From Pseudomonadota bacterium (GTDB lineage Bacteria; Pseudomonadota; Alphaproteobacteria; Acetobacterales; Acetobacteraceae): a stretch of 45,446 nucleotides of DNA. Shown in pieces: positions 1 to 8,028 of this stretch; within the stretch, counting starts at the first letter, position 1; each line of letters begins with the position of its first letter. Where the stretch lies: contig JAJZFA010000004.1 of the NCBI GenBank assembly GCA_021805565.1, forward strand, positions 1 to 45,446. Direction: 5' to 3'. Made by a program: the position numbers and the translations under genes. The notes beneath the pieces were generated by a model, which worked only from the letters and a program-made list of their open reading frames with translations, was not told where the DNA came from and did not search any database.

Positions 1-1042
1 CGAGGCTTTTCGCCGTGGCCAGCGTACGTTCCACCACCAGTCCGGTCATATAGCCGTAGATCGCGTTGCCGCCGAACGCGACGCCCGATCCCGGCGGATA
101 TTTCTTGTCCCAGGCGGCACGAAATTCTGTCCGCGTCATGCCGATTTCAGGCTTGTAGTCGTAATTGGAGGCTGGAACATAGCTATAGATGTTGGTCAGC
201 GCGGACACGCCGGCGTTCTTCTCGATCTCGTCCTTTTCGGTGCCGGCGTAGATGGAAAAGACAAAGCGGAACTGCGTGCCGCTATCCTGCAGATTGCGCA
301 GGAACGCGATGTCGTTGCCGACATAACCCAGTTCCAGCACCGCATCCGGGTTGAGCGCGGCGATGTTGTTGATCGGCACGGTATAGTTCGATGTGCTGGT
401 CGGAACGCCCTGGTAATAGACGACCTTAACCTTGCCGTCGCGTTCGAAGAAGCCTTTTAGGGCAGCGGCCTGGGTGCCGGTAAAGTCGTTGGTGGAAAAC
501 AGGATGGCGACCGTCTTGATTCCGGCCTTGGCGCCTTCGTCGGCGAGAAAGTCCGAGATGTAATGCGGCCAGATCGTGGACACCGGATCGGCCATCAACG
601 CGACGTAGGGGTTGTCGTCGGTGAAGAACGCCGCTCCGGTGCCGGACACGTCGAACAGAAACTGTTTATGTTCCTTGGCGATCGGCACGCCCACCGAAGT
701 CAGCACCGACCCGGAGTCGGCGATCAGCAGATCGACGTGATCCTGCGTGATCAACTGGTTGTACAGCGTGGCGGCGGTGGCGGTGCTGCTTTGGTCGTCG
801 TAGGCAACAAGCTTGATGGGGATTTTCTTGCCGAACGCCCTGACCTCGGCGCCGCCGGCGGCGTTCGTCTGGTCCACCCACAGCTTGAAGGCGTCGAACA
901 CCGGCATGGAAATGCTGGCATACGGCCCGGAACTGGCATACAGCGCGCCGATTTTGATCTCGGCAGGAGCGGCCGGCTGCGCATGCGCCTGCCCAAAGGC
1001 GGCGGCGCACAGCAATCCCATAGCCAGGGCCTTGAACGTCAT
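1..1042 (-). CDS. ABC transporter substrate-binding protein, branched-chain amino acid type (3' end outside window)
   Basis: Periplasmic solute-binding protein of a Leu/Ile/Val (HAAT) type ABC importer. The first 22 or so residues form a signal peptide (MTFKALAMGLLCAAAFG, then AHA before QP). The mature protein begins EIKIGALYASSGPYA, the usual first strand and ligand-binding loop of the type 1 periplasmic fold. About 347 residues are visible and the C-terminus lies beyond position 1. An in-frame ATG at 1048 sits almost on the GGAAGGAA ribosome site, so the ATG at 1042, six bases further on, is preferred. The real substrate is unknown: such proteins also bind aromatic acids, amides and urea, and the catabolic genes beside it would fit an aromatic or terpenoid compound. 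No permease or ATPase gene is in view. Confidence 0.88.
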   Translation of the reverse strand, partial: MTFKALAMGLLCAAAFGQAHAQPAAPAEIKIGALYASSGPYASISMPVFDAFKLWVDQTNAAGGAEVRAFGKKIPIKLVAYDDQSSTATAATLYNQLITQDHVDLLIADSGSVLTSVGVPIAKEHKQFLFDVSGTGAAFFTDDNPYVALMADPVSTIWPHYISDFLADEGAKAGIKTVAILFSTNDFTGTQAAALKGFFERDGKVKVVYYQGVPTSTSNYTVPINNIAALNPDAVLELGYVGNDIAFLRNLQDSGTQFRFVFSIYAGTEKDEIEKNAGVSALTNIYSYVPASNYDYKPEIGMTRTEFRAAWDKKYPPGSGVAFGGNAIYGYMTGLVVERTLATAKSL

Positions 1043-1200
1043 TGGCATTTCCTTCCCGCGCCTTGTCGCTACATCTGCTACTACACCGCCAACGGGCACG
1101 GGGCACCGAACCAGGGCAGCGTCAGAACAGCGGCATGTGATACAGGCCCCTATGCGCTGTCAAATCGGTGCGCATCCTACGCCGGTCCATGACTTACGCC

Positions 1201-2247
1201 CTACCAGTTCGTGTTGAACCCCGCGAACGTGTGCGGAATGCGCCGGATATCGGTCACCAGTTCCTTCGCCAGTCCGGGAGCGGTCCCGGCCGGAAAATGC
1301 AGATCGATCGAATCCGCCAGGCCGCCGAACCGCTCGCCGATCGCATTTGCCAGCACGTTGTATGTCCCGCAGGCCGCGAAAACGCGGACGGCATCGTCCG
1401 GAACCTCCGCCGCCATCCGGTCCCACTGACCCTCCACCGACATCCGGTGCAGCTTCGCGCCAAGCTCCTCCAGCCCGTGCAACGCCAGGATCGGCAGATA
1501 GGTGCGGGTCGATCCATAAAATCCGATACGTCGGCGGGCCAGTTCCATTTCGGCGGCGACGGCGGCATCGTCCGGACCGGTGCAGACAAAGCCGCCGCCA
1601 TGGACATCGAAATTCAGCCGCGATCGTCCGCCGCGGCGCATCCCCTCCATCATTTGCGGCAGGCACACCTGTTCCAGATACGCACGCGAACACAGCGGAT
1701 GAAGGCGCACCCCGTCGCCCACCTGTCCTGCCACGCGCAGCATTGCCTCGCCCACCGCGGCGATCGTCACCGGCACCATCGGCAATCCGGTCGGTTCGGG
1801 GGAAAAATCCGGCGTCATCAGCGTCAGTTTGTAATGCGGGCTGTCGAAATTTAGCCGCCCACGAGTTTCCCACGCCGTCCACACCGCGCGCAGCGCCTGC
1901 ACATAATCGCGCATGCGCGGCGCCGGAGCGGTCCAGGAAATGCCGAAGCGGCGTTCGTTATGGCCCTTCACCTGACTGCCGAGACCCAGCACCAAACGCC
2001 CGCCGCTATTGGCATGAATATCCCACGCCTGCTGCGCCAGCGCGGTCGGGCTGCGCGGAAACGCCACGACGACCGACGGCGTCAGTTCCAGGGTTTGTGT
2101 CGCCAGACCGGCCAGGGCCAGCGGCGTCAGCGGATCGTGGCCGAGTTCGACCGTCATCGCGGCATCGAATCCGGCGGCCTCGGCGGCCGCGGCCGCGGGG
2201 GCGACATCGCGCCAGTGCCGCTGAGGCAGGATGGTGTAAACGCGCAT
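1201..2247 (-). CDS. LLM-class flavin-dependent oxidoreductase
   Basis: Luciferase-like monooxygenase fold, 348 residues, probably a cytoplasmic flavin-dependent oxidoreductase that takes reduced FMN (or F420 in relatives) from a partner. The N-terminus MRVYTILPQRHW is followed by the typical barrel segments VELGHDPLTPLA, a stretch ending TPSVVVAFPRSP, and GRLVLGLGSQVKGHNERRF. The last is the classic family loop near the flavin phosphate. The start is coupled to the stop of the isomerase upstream: the TGA and ATG share one base at 2247, so the two are translated as one operon. The substrate cannot be read from sequence. F420 use is possible for this subfamily, but no F420 genes are seen here. 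Confidence 0.87.
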   Translation of the reverse strand: MRVYTILPQRHWRDVAPAAAAAEAAGFDAAMTVELGHDPLTPLALAGLATQTLELTPSVVVAFPRSPTALAQQAWDIHANSGGRLVLGLGSQVKGHNERRFGISWTAPAPRMRDYVQALRAVWTAWETRGRLNFDSPHYKLTLMTPDFSPEPTGLPMVPVTIAAVGEAMLRVAGQVGDGVRLHPLCSRAYLEQVCLPQMMEGMRRGGRSRLNFDVHGGGFVCTGPDDAAVAAEMELARRRIGFYGSTRTYLPILALHGLEELGAKLHRMSVEGQWDRMAAEVPDDAVRVFAACGTYNVLANAIGERFGGLADSIDLHFPAGTAPGLAKELVTDIRRIPHTFAGFNTNW

Positions 2248-2852
2248 CAGCCGGCCCCCAGCCGGCGCTCGACGAACTCCAGCCGGTCCTGGCCCCAGAA
2301 AATATCGTCACCGATCACATAGCTGGGCGCACCGAACACGCCTTTGTCCAGGGCCGTCTGGGTGTCGGCGAGGCGCCGTTCGACCCAGCGCGGTTCGGCG
2401 CCCAGTTTCATCACCTGACCGGCGTCCAGGCCGATGTCGGCGATCAGCCCCGCCAGGGTCGCCGGGTCGGCCGGATTCTTCTGTTCTTCCCACAAAGCCT
2501 GAAGCACGCGGTGCGCCAACTTGATCGCGAGCTGGTCGCCGGCGGTTTCCCGCAGTGCGATCACGCAGCCGGCGGCGGGCAGTTCGTTCGCCGGAAAATG
2601 GGCTGGTTCCAACTGGATCGGAATGCCAAGCCGGTCGCGCCAGCGCGGCAGTTCCTGCATGCGGTATGCCTGCCGCTGGGGGGACCGCTTCGGCAGCGGC
2701 AGCCCGCCGGATTGCGCGAAGATGGCGCCGAAATCGACCGGATAGACCCGCATCGTCGCGTCGTGCGCCATCGCCATGGTCTCGATCCGGGCGGCGCCGA
2801 GGTGAGTCCAGGGGGAATTGAGCGAGACATAATAGTCGATGTGCAGCGGCAT
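2247..2852 (-). CDS. 2-hydroxychromene-2-carboxylate isomerase family protein (DsbA/GST-kappa fold)
   Basis: 201 residues of a thioredoxin-like DsbA/GST-kappa protein. The N-terminal strand and turn HIDYYVSLNSPWTHLG carry the NSPW motif, where the family keeps its active Ser (about residue 13) for glutathione. The C-terminal signature GVFGAPSYVIGDDIFWGQDR is diagnostic of HCCA isomerases. Family members isomerise 2-hydroxychromene-2-carboxylate in naphthalene-type degradation, and many homologues act on other glutathione conjugates. The start at 2852 was chosen because GGAGGT lies six bases ahead; a longer frame to 2948 has no such site. It is divergent from the MBL hydrolase and overlaps the downstream LLM gene by one base. 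Confidence 0.87.
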   Translation of the reverse strand: MPLHIDYYVSLNSPWTHLGAARIETMAMAHDATMRVYPVDFGAIFAQSGGLPLPKRSPQRQAYRMQELPRWRDRLGIPIQLEPAHFPANELPAAGCVIALRETAGDQLAIKLAHRVLQALWEEQKNPADPATLAGLIADIGLDAGQVMKLGAEPRWVERRLADTQTALDKGVFGAPSYVIGDDIFWGQDRLEFVERRLGAG

Positions 2853-2953
2853 TGGTGACCTCCGGATCGTTGCGGGCGATCCTGACGGGCCGGCCGGATT
2901 GGCACAAGTCAGGCAAACCGGGTTAGGCTGCGGCAACGGGGAGAACACGCGGC

Positions 2954-3805
2954 ATGAAATGGACGATTGGCGACGTCACCGTGACGAAATTCGTCGAACT
3001 GGAAATGACCGGCGGGTCGCGGTTTCTGCTGCCGCAGGCGACGCCGGAAGCGATTTTGCCGATTGCATGGCTGCAACCGCACTTCGCCGACGAAACCGGG
3101 CGGTTGCGCATGAGCATCCATAGCTTCGTCGTGGAAACACCGGATCGCCGGATCGTGGTCGATACCTGTTTGGGCAACGACAAGCAGGGACGGCGAATTC
3201 CGCACTGGAACGACCGCGACGGGCCGTTTCTGGCGGACCTGACGGCGGCGGGGTTTCCGCCCGAGTCCATCGATACCGTGCTGTGTACCCATCTGCATGT
3301 CGATCATGTCGGGTGGAACACGCGGCTGCTGGATGGCAAATGGGTGCCCACCTTCCCGCGGGCGAAGTACCTGATGGGCCGTACCGAATACGACCATTGG
3401 CGCAGCGTGAAGGACCGGCCGGACATGGCGAACATCCTGGCCGATTCGGTCACGCCGATCGTCGAGGCCGGACTGGCGACGATGGTCGAAACGAACGAGA
3501 AAATCAGCGATGAGATTAGCCTTGTCCCGACGCTAGGTCACACGCCCGGCCATGTCAGCGTGATGATCCAATCGCGCGGCGAACAAGCCTTGATCACCGG
3601 GGATTTCATGCACCACCCCTGCCAAATCGCGCATCCGGACTGGAGCACGCTGGCCGACAGCGACCCGGATCAGGGGATCGAGACACGGCGGCGGATGTTC
3701 AAGCGGCTGGCGGGTACGCCAGTGCTGATTATCGGTACTCATTTCGCGGGCGCCACGGCCGGGCGCCTGGTCACCGACGGCGACACATACCGCCTGGATG
3801 TATAG
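2954..3805 (+). CDS. MBL-fold metallo-hydrolase
   Basis: A 283-residue metallo-beta-lactamase-fold hydrolase. The first metal motif is CTHLHVDHVGWN (His113, His115, Asp117, His118). It is followed by GHTPGH (His200), TGDFMHHP (Asp217) and IGTHFAG (His263), so the dinuclear zinc site is complete. The layout resembles the AttM/quorum-quenching lactonase and related esterase groups that act on small ester or lactone substrates, but no substrate can be fixed. No signal peptide is visible, so it is probably cytoplasmic. It is followed nine bases later by the LimB-like monooxygenase, with GGAGA between the two. A joint role, monooxygenation then hydrolysis of the lactone or ester product, is an inference. 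Confidence 0.9.
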   Translation: MKWTIGDVTVTKFVELEMTGGSRFLLPQATPEAILPIAWLQPHFADETGRLRMSIHSFVVETPDRRIVVDTCLGNDKQGRRIPHWNDRDGPFLADLTAAGFPPESIDTVLCTHLHVDHVGWNTRLLDGKWVPTFPRAKYLMGRTEYDHWRSVKDRPDMANILADSVTPIVEAGLATMVETNEKISDEISLVPTLGHTPGHVSVMIQSRGEQALITGDFMHHPCQIAHPDWSTLADSDPDQGIETRRRMFKRLAGTPVLIIGTHFAGATAGRLVTDGDTYRLDV

Positions 3806-3814
3806 GAGAATTCG

Positions 3815-4969
3815 ATGACCTATTTGCGCAGCGGCATTTTTCTCGCGCCATTCCACGACCTCAGCGAAAATCCCATTCTGGCGCTGGAACGGGACATGGA
3901 ATTGCTGCAACACCTTGACGCGCTGAACTACCATGAGGCGTGGATCGGCGAGCACCATTCCGGCGGGTTCGAGATCGTCGCCAGTCCGGAACTGTTCATC
4001 GCCGGAGCCGCCGAACGGACGAAGCATATCCGGCTGGGAACCGGCGTGGTGTCGTTGCCGTATCATAATCCGTTCATCCTGGCGGATCGCATGGTGCAAC
4101 TGGATTACCAGACCCGTGGCAGGGCGATGATGGGCGTCGGACCCGGTTCCCTGGTGCACGATGCCAAGAAGATCGGCATCGAACCGGAAGACCAGCGCCG
4201 GCGGATGAACGAATCCCTCGACGTCATCGTGGAATTGTTTCGCGGTGACACCGTGACGCGCAAGACCGACTGGTTCGACCTGCGGGATGCGCGGCTGCAA
4301 CTGCCGCCCTACACGCGGCCGCGGATGGAAATGGCCGTGGCGGCGGCGAAGTCCCCGGCGGGGGCGCTGGCGGCGGGGCGGCACGGTCTGGGTATGCTGT
4401 CGATCGGCGGCACAAGCGGCGATGCGTTGACCCATCACGCCAACAACTGGGACCTGTATGCGACCACCGCCCGGGAAAACGGCCATGTGCCGGATCGCCG
4501 GAACTGGCGCCTTGTGACCCTGATGCACATCGCTGAAACGCGCGAGCAAGCCCGGGAAAACGTCAGGCACGGACTTGACAAGTTCTGCGATTATTTCCGC
4601 GACGTGGCGACGTTCCCGATCGTGCCGGGCGATATAACGGATCGTTACCAGTACATGATCGACAGCGGGTCCGCCTGCATCGGCACGCCGGACGATGCGA
4701 TCGCGTTTATCGAACGGTTGCTGAAAGGCTCCGGCGGATTCGGCGTCATCATGGAACTGGCGCAAAACTGGGCGGACTGGGGACAGACGAAGCGCCATTA
4801 CGAACTGATGGCGCGCTACGTGCACCCGCATTTCCAGTCGTCCCGCGAATGGCGCGGCGACAGTTACGCTCATGCGCGCGATCACCATGCCGCGTTCGCC
4901 AGTCAGTCCGGCGCGGCGGTGCAGGCGGAGATCGACCGGCAGATGGCGAAACGGCGGGCGGCGGAGTAA
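3815..4969 (+). CDS. LLM-class flavin-dependent monooxygenase, limonene 1,2-monooxygenase-like
   Basis: 384 residues of the bacterial luciferase-like superfamily. The N-terminus is FGI-type (LRSGIFLAPFHDLSENP), followed by EAWIGEHHSGG, RLGTGVVSLPYHNP and GRAMMGVGPGSLVHDA. This order and spacing recall the Rhodococcus limonene monooxygenase LimB and related FMN-dependent oxygenases, which need a separate flavin reductase. The gene starts nine bases after the MBL hydrolase (ribosome site GGAGA just before it), so the two form a small operon. The second LLM enzyme is divergent, a few genes to the left. Substrate is unproven; a terpenoid, ketone or long-chain aldehyde is plausible. A strong hairpin at 4993-5033 ends the unit. 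Confidence 0.88.
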   Translation: MTYLRSGIFLAPFHDLSENPILALERDMELLQHLDALNYHEAWIGEHHSGGFEIVASPELFIAGAAERTKHIRLGTGVVSLPYHNPFILADRMVQLDYQTRGRAMMGVGPGSLVHDAKKIGIEPEDQRRRMNESLDVIVELFRGDTVTRKTDWFDLRDARLQLPPYTRPRMEMAVAAAKSPAGALAAGRHGLGMLSIGGTSGDALTHHANNWDLYATTARENGHVPDRRNWRLVTLMHIAETREQARENVRHGLDKFCDYFRDVATFPIVPGDITDRYQYMIDSGSACIGTPDDAIAFIERLLKGSGGFGVIMELAQNWADWGQTKRHYELMARYVHPHFQSSREWRGDSYAHARDHHAAFASQSGAAVQAEIDRQMAKRRAAE

Positions 4970-4992
4970 CACATGCCGGGACGAACGCGAGG

Positions 4993-5033
4993 CCGCTGTC
5001 ACGGTCAGGCTTCAGCCTGGGCCGTGACAGCGG
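4993..5033. terminator. Bidirectional terminator hairpin between convergent genes
   Basis: A perfect 12-bp stem (CCGCTGTCACGG pairing 5022-5033) encloses a second stem CAGGC-TTCA-GCCTG. It sits between the LimB-like gene (ends 4969, plus) and the MFS gene (ends 5054, minus), where a shared terminator is expected. No long T run follows on either strand, so it may act as a transcript-end stabiliser as much as an intrinsic terminator. Confidence 0.6.
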
Positions 5034-5053
5034 GTGACGGACCCCGGCGACCC

Positions 5054-6427
5054 CTACCGGATCGCGATCGCCGCGACCAATGCCCCGCATATTTGAACCG
5101 CGCCGCCTAACAGCATCGCGATCCGCCAGCCCTCCATCCCGCCGCCGAACAGGTTGAAAGTCGCACCCAGCACCGCGACACCCATCGTCGCCCCAGCCAT
5201 GCGGGCAACGTTGATGAGGGATGCCGCGGTACCGGCGCGCTCCGGCCCGGCCGCATCGGCCGCGACCGACATGAGTGGTCCGGTATTGATCCCCATACCG
5301 ATGCCTGTCAGCGCCAGTCCGAATTCCGCCCAAACCAGCGGCGCGCCCAGATGGGTAAAGCCGAGAACCACCAGGCCGGACCCAATGATGGCGGTCCCGC
5401 CGGCGGCTGACGCGCGGACGCCGATGCGTTGGGCTAAGTGGCCCGAACGGGGGGCGGTCAGGAAAAACAGAAGCGCGCAGGGCATCAGCGCGAGACCAGC
5501 GCCTTGTGCCGTCATCAACCGCGATGACTGCCACACCAGGGGAAGCAGGAAAATCATACCGTAGATGCCGAAGGTCATCGCCGCCGTCGCGATGACGGCG
5601 CCCCGAAAGGAGCGTCCCTGGAACAGATCTTGCGGCACCAGGGCCGCGCTGCCGGCGCGGCGTTCAGCGATAAGCAGGAAGGGGATCGCCAGCCCTGCGG
5701 CGGCGAGCGACACACCCCACTCGGGACCGCCGTCACGGATGGCGATGACCGCGAATACCAACCCGCCCAGAGCGATGGCGCCCAAAATCTGGCCCGGGAA
5801 GTCCAGGCTTCGTCCCGTCGGGTACGAGGACTCCGGCACAGCGGCGCGCGCCAGGATGACCGCGGCGACCGCCACCGGAATGGCAACAAGGAAGACGCTC
5901 TGCCAGCCGAAGCGGCCGATCAGCAGCCCACCCAGGGTTGGGCCGATGACGAATGCGAGGCCATTGCAGCTGGCCCAAACGCCCAGCGCCCGGCGGCGTT
6001 CGGCGCGATCCGGCCAGACGGTGCTAACGATGGCCAGAGAGGCCGGCAACAGCATGGCAGCGCCGATGCCCATGACCGCGCGCGCGCCGATAAGCACGCC
6101 GATACTGGGGGCGAACACGCACACGACCGATGAAACCGCGATCACGGCGGCGCCGGTCTGAAACACCAGCCGGCGGCCGAAGATATCGGCGCAGAGCCCA
6201 CCGCTGAGAAGAAAGACAGCGTACACCAAATTATAGGCGTCCACGACCCATTGCAGCGCCGCGACGGACGCATCGAACGCCGTGCCGATCTTCTGTGCGG
6301 CGAGGTTGACCACCGAGGTATCGATCTGTGCGACGAGGACCCCGAGGCACACGGTCAAGAGGATCGCGCCGCGCCGGGCGGGGGCGTCGTCGGTAAGGAC
6401 GGCCGTGCTGGAGCTATCGTAAGACAC
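5054..6427 (-). CDS. MFS transporter, DHA2 (EmrB/QacA-like) family
   Basis: A 457-residue multi-pass inner membrane protein with about 12-14 hydrophobic segments. The DHA2 features are VNLAAQKIG at the end of helix 1, LQWVVDAYNL before helix 2, and the loop GGLCADIFGRR (motif A). Members are proton-driven drug and toxic-compound exporters. The start is a GTG at 6427 with AAGGA nine bases ahead. It is divergent from the WYL regulator at 6536, and the 108-bp gap holds a perfect inverted repeat. The likely arrangement is a regulator controlling its own exporter. The exported compound is unknown. Confidence 0.9.
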   Translation of the reverse strand: MSYDSSSTAVLTDDAPARRGAILLTVCLGVLVAQIDTSVVNLAAQKIGTAFDASVAALQWVVDAYNLVYAVFLLSGGLCADIFGRRLVFQTGAAVIAVSSVVCVFAPSIGVLIGARAVMGIGAAMLLPASLAIVSTVWPDRAERRRALGVWASCNGLAFVIGPTLGGLLIGRFGWQSVFLVAIPVAVAAVILARAAVPESSYPTGRSLDFPGQILGAIALGGLVFAVIAIRDGGPEWGVSLAAAGLAIPFLLIAERRAGSAALVPQDLFQGRSFRGAVIATAAMTFGIYGMIFLLPLVWQSSRLMTAQGAGLALMPCALLFFLTAPRSGHLAQRIGVRASAAGGTAIIGSGLVVLGFTHLGAPLVWAEFGLALTGIGMGINTGPLMSVAADAAGPERAGTAASLINVARMAGATMGVAVLGATFNLFGGGMEGWRIAMLLGGAVQICGALVAAIAIR

Positions 6428-6467
6428 TGGTTTGATCCTTTGAGTTGGGGTCTATTGTCAGGCCATG

Positions 6468-6513
6468 CTACCCACTCGCTCCTGACACCGTTATGTCAGG
6501 AGCGAGTGGGTAG
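6468..6513. promoter_or_regulatory. Perfect 19-bp inverted repeat, probable operator of the divergent regulator/exporter pair
   Basis: Left arm 6468-6486 (CTACCCACTCGCTCCTGAC) and right arm 6495-6513 are exact reverse complements around an 8-base centre. The inner part reads TGACA-N6-TGTCA-like. It lies between the divergent start codons of the MFS exporter and the regulator, 23 bases upstream of the latter. WYL-domain regulators commonly bind palindromes next to their divergent target, so operator function is inferred. A terminator role is unlikely because it lies upstream of both genes. Confidence 0.65.
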
Positions 6514-6535
6514 CGTCGCGATACCGGAGGGTGGG

Positions 6536-7261
6536 ATGCGCCGGGCCGATCGATTGTTCGACATCATCCAGGTGTTGCGGACCCAGGCCGGGCCGGTCAC
6601 CGCCCAGGCGCTGGCTGGCCGGCTGGAGGTAACGGCCCGCACGATTTACCGGGATATCGCCTCATTGCAGGCGAGCCGCGTGCCGATCGAAGGTGCGGCG
6701 GGGGTCGGATATGTGTTGCGGCGCGGGTTCGACCTGCCGCCGCTGATGTTTACGATCGAGGAGGTCGAGGCTATCGCCGTCGGCGCCCGGATGCTTCGCC
6801 GAACCGGCGATCCAGGTTTGCAATCGTCAGCCGAAAGCGTGCTGTCTAAAGTCAGCGTCTTATTGCCGGATTTACTTGGTCAGCATCTCGCCAACCCGCC
6901 GTTCTTCGTGTCGGGCCATGGCGCGCCGCTTCCGCTGGCCGCCGATCTATCGGCGGTTCGCGCCGCGATCCGGGAGGAGCGCAAGCTGTGCATTGTCTAT
7001 AGCGATACGAAAGGCGACAGAACAATCCGGGTTATCTGGCCCGTTGTCGTCGCTTATTACGTGGAAGCGACATTGATTGGAGGGTGGTGTGAACTGCGGT
7101 GCGATTTCCGGCACTTCCGGGCGGACCGGATCGAACACATCGACTTGCTGGAGGAACATTTTCCCGGTGGCCGGCGCGCGCTGTTGGGCCGCTGGCGGGA
7201 CTTGTTCGGGGGCGAGGTGGAGATGCCGGTTATGTCACGCGCCCCGGTCGTCCCGCCGTAA
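6536..7261 (+). CDS. YafY-type transcriptional regulator (HTH_11 plus WYL domain)
   Basis: A 241-residue regulator. Residues 1-60 form a winged helix (RRADRLFDIIQVLR, then VTARTIYRDIASLQ as recognition helix). The hinge GYVLRRGFDLPPLMFT follows, and residues of about 75-235 make the WYL ligand-sensing domain and its C-terminal extension. The start at 6536 was chosen because GGAGG lies six bases ahead; the frame is open further upstream but runs through the palindrome and the exporter gene. Such proteins usually repress or activate the adjacent divergent gene, here the DHA2 exporter, in response to a small ligand. Confidence 0.88.
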   Translation: MRRADRLFDIIQVLRTQAGPVTAQALAGRLEVTARTIYRDIASLQASRVPIEGAAGVGYVLRRGFDLPPLMFTIEEVEAIAVGARMLRRTGDPGLQSSAESVLSKVSVLLPDLLGQHLANPPFFVSGHGAPLPLAADLSAVRAAIREERKLCIVYSDTKGDRTIRVIWPVVVAYYVEATLIGGWCELRCDFRHFRADRIEHIDLLEEHFPGGRRALLGRWRDLFGGEVEMPVMSRAPVVPP

Positions 7262-7377
7262 TCGAACGTCTGGCGGCCGGCGCGGTATCAAGGGTATCTT
7301 TGACCGCGGCCCAGTTCATTGCAAGCTGTGGGGACCACCGGGTCTGAACGGTCCCGATGCCTGGGAAGGAGGCACTC

Positions 7378-8007
7378 ATGTCGCAAACGATGATCCTGCA
7401 TTGGTCCCCCCGGTCGCCGTACGTGCGGAAGGTGATGATCGCCATTGCCGAAATGGGGTTGCGGGACCGGGTCCGGACAGTACGCACGGTGGCGGGCGGC
7501 ACCACGCCGCATTTGGAACTGATGAAGCTTAACCCCGTGGGGAAGATACCCACGCTGGAGCTTGCGGACGGAACCGCCATTTACGACTCGCCGGTGATCA
7601 TCGAGTACCTCGATACGCTGCATGACGGCCCGAAGCTTTATCCGGCGGCATGGCCGGAACGGCTGACGGCGCTGCGGCGCCACGCGCTGGGGCAGGGTAT
7701 GCTGGATGCCGCGCTGTTGCTGCTGGGGGAGGCGTTCCGGCCGTCCGGACGCCAGAGCCAACCGCATATGGACCTGTGGCGCGCGAAACTGACCGCCTGC
7801 GTCGCGGCGCTGGAGACCGAAGCCGATGCGCTTGCCGCCGGCGCTTTCGGCGTCGGCCATCTGACCATCGGGGTGGCGCTGGGGTATCTGGACTTCCGGT
7901 TCGCCGGGCTGTCGTGGCGCACCGGTCATCCCAGGCTGGCGGCATGGCAGGACACGTTCGATGCGCGTCCGTCGGTGTTGGCGAATATGCCGGTGGATGA
8001 CCGGTAG
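7378..8007 (+). CDS. Glutathione S-transferase family protein
   Basis: 209 residues. The N-terminal thioredoxin-like half has SPRSPYVRKVMIAI (glutathione-activating region), LNPVGKIPTLEL with the conserved cis-Pro at residue 58, and YDSPVIIEYLD, where Asp70-Ser71 replace the usual Glu-Ser that holds the gamma-glutamyl group. The C-terminal half is an all-helical domain. It conjugates or isomerises electrophiles with glutathione in the cytoplasm. The start at 7378 has AAGGAGG six bases ahead. It is followed 21 bases later by an ACS-type MFS transporter, so uptake and conversion of one organic acid is a reasonable guess. Confidence 0.9.
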   Translation: MSQTMILHWSPRSPYVRKVMIAIAEMGLRDRVRTVRTVAGGTTPHLELMKLNPVGKIPTLELADGTAIYDSPVIIEYLDTLHDGPKLYPAAWPERLTALRRHALGQGMLDAALLLLGEAFRPSGRQSQPHMDLWRAKLTACVAALETEADALAAGAFGVGHLTIGVALGYLDFRFAGLSWRTGHPRLAAWQDTFDARPSVLANMPVDDR

Positions 8008-8028
8008 GCGGCCGGAGCGGGGAGACCG

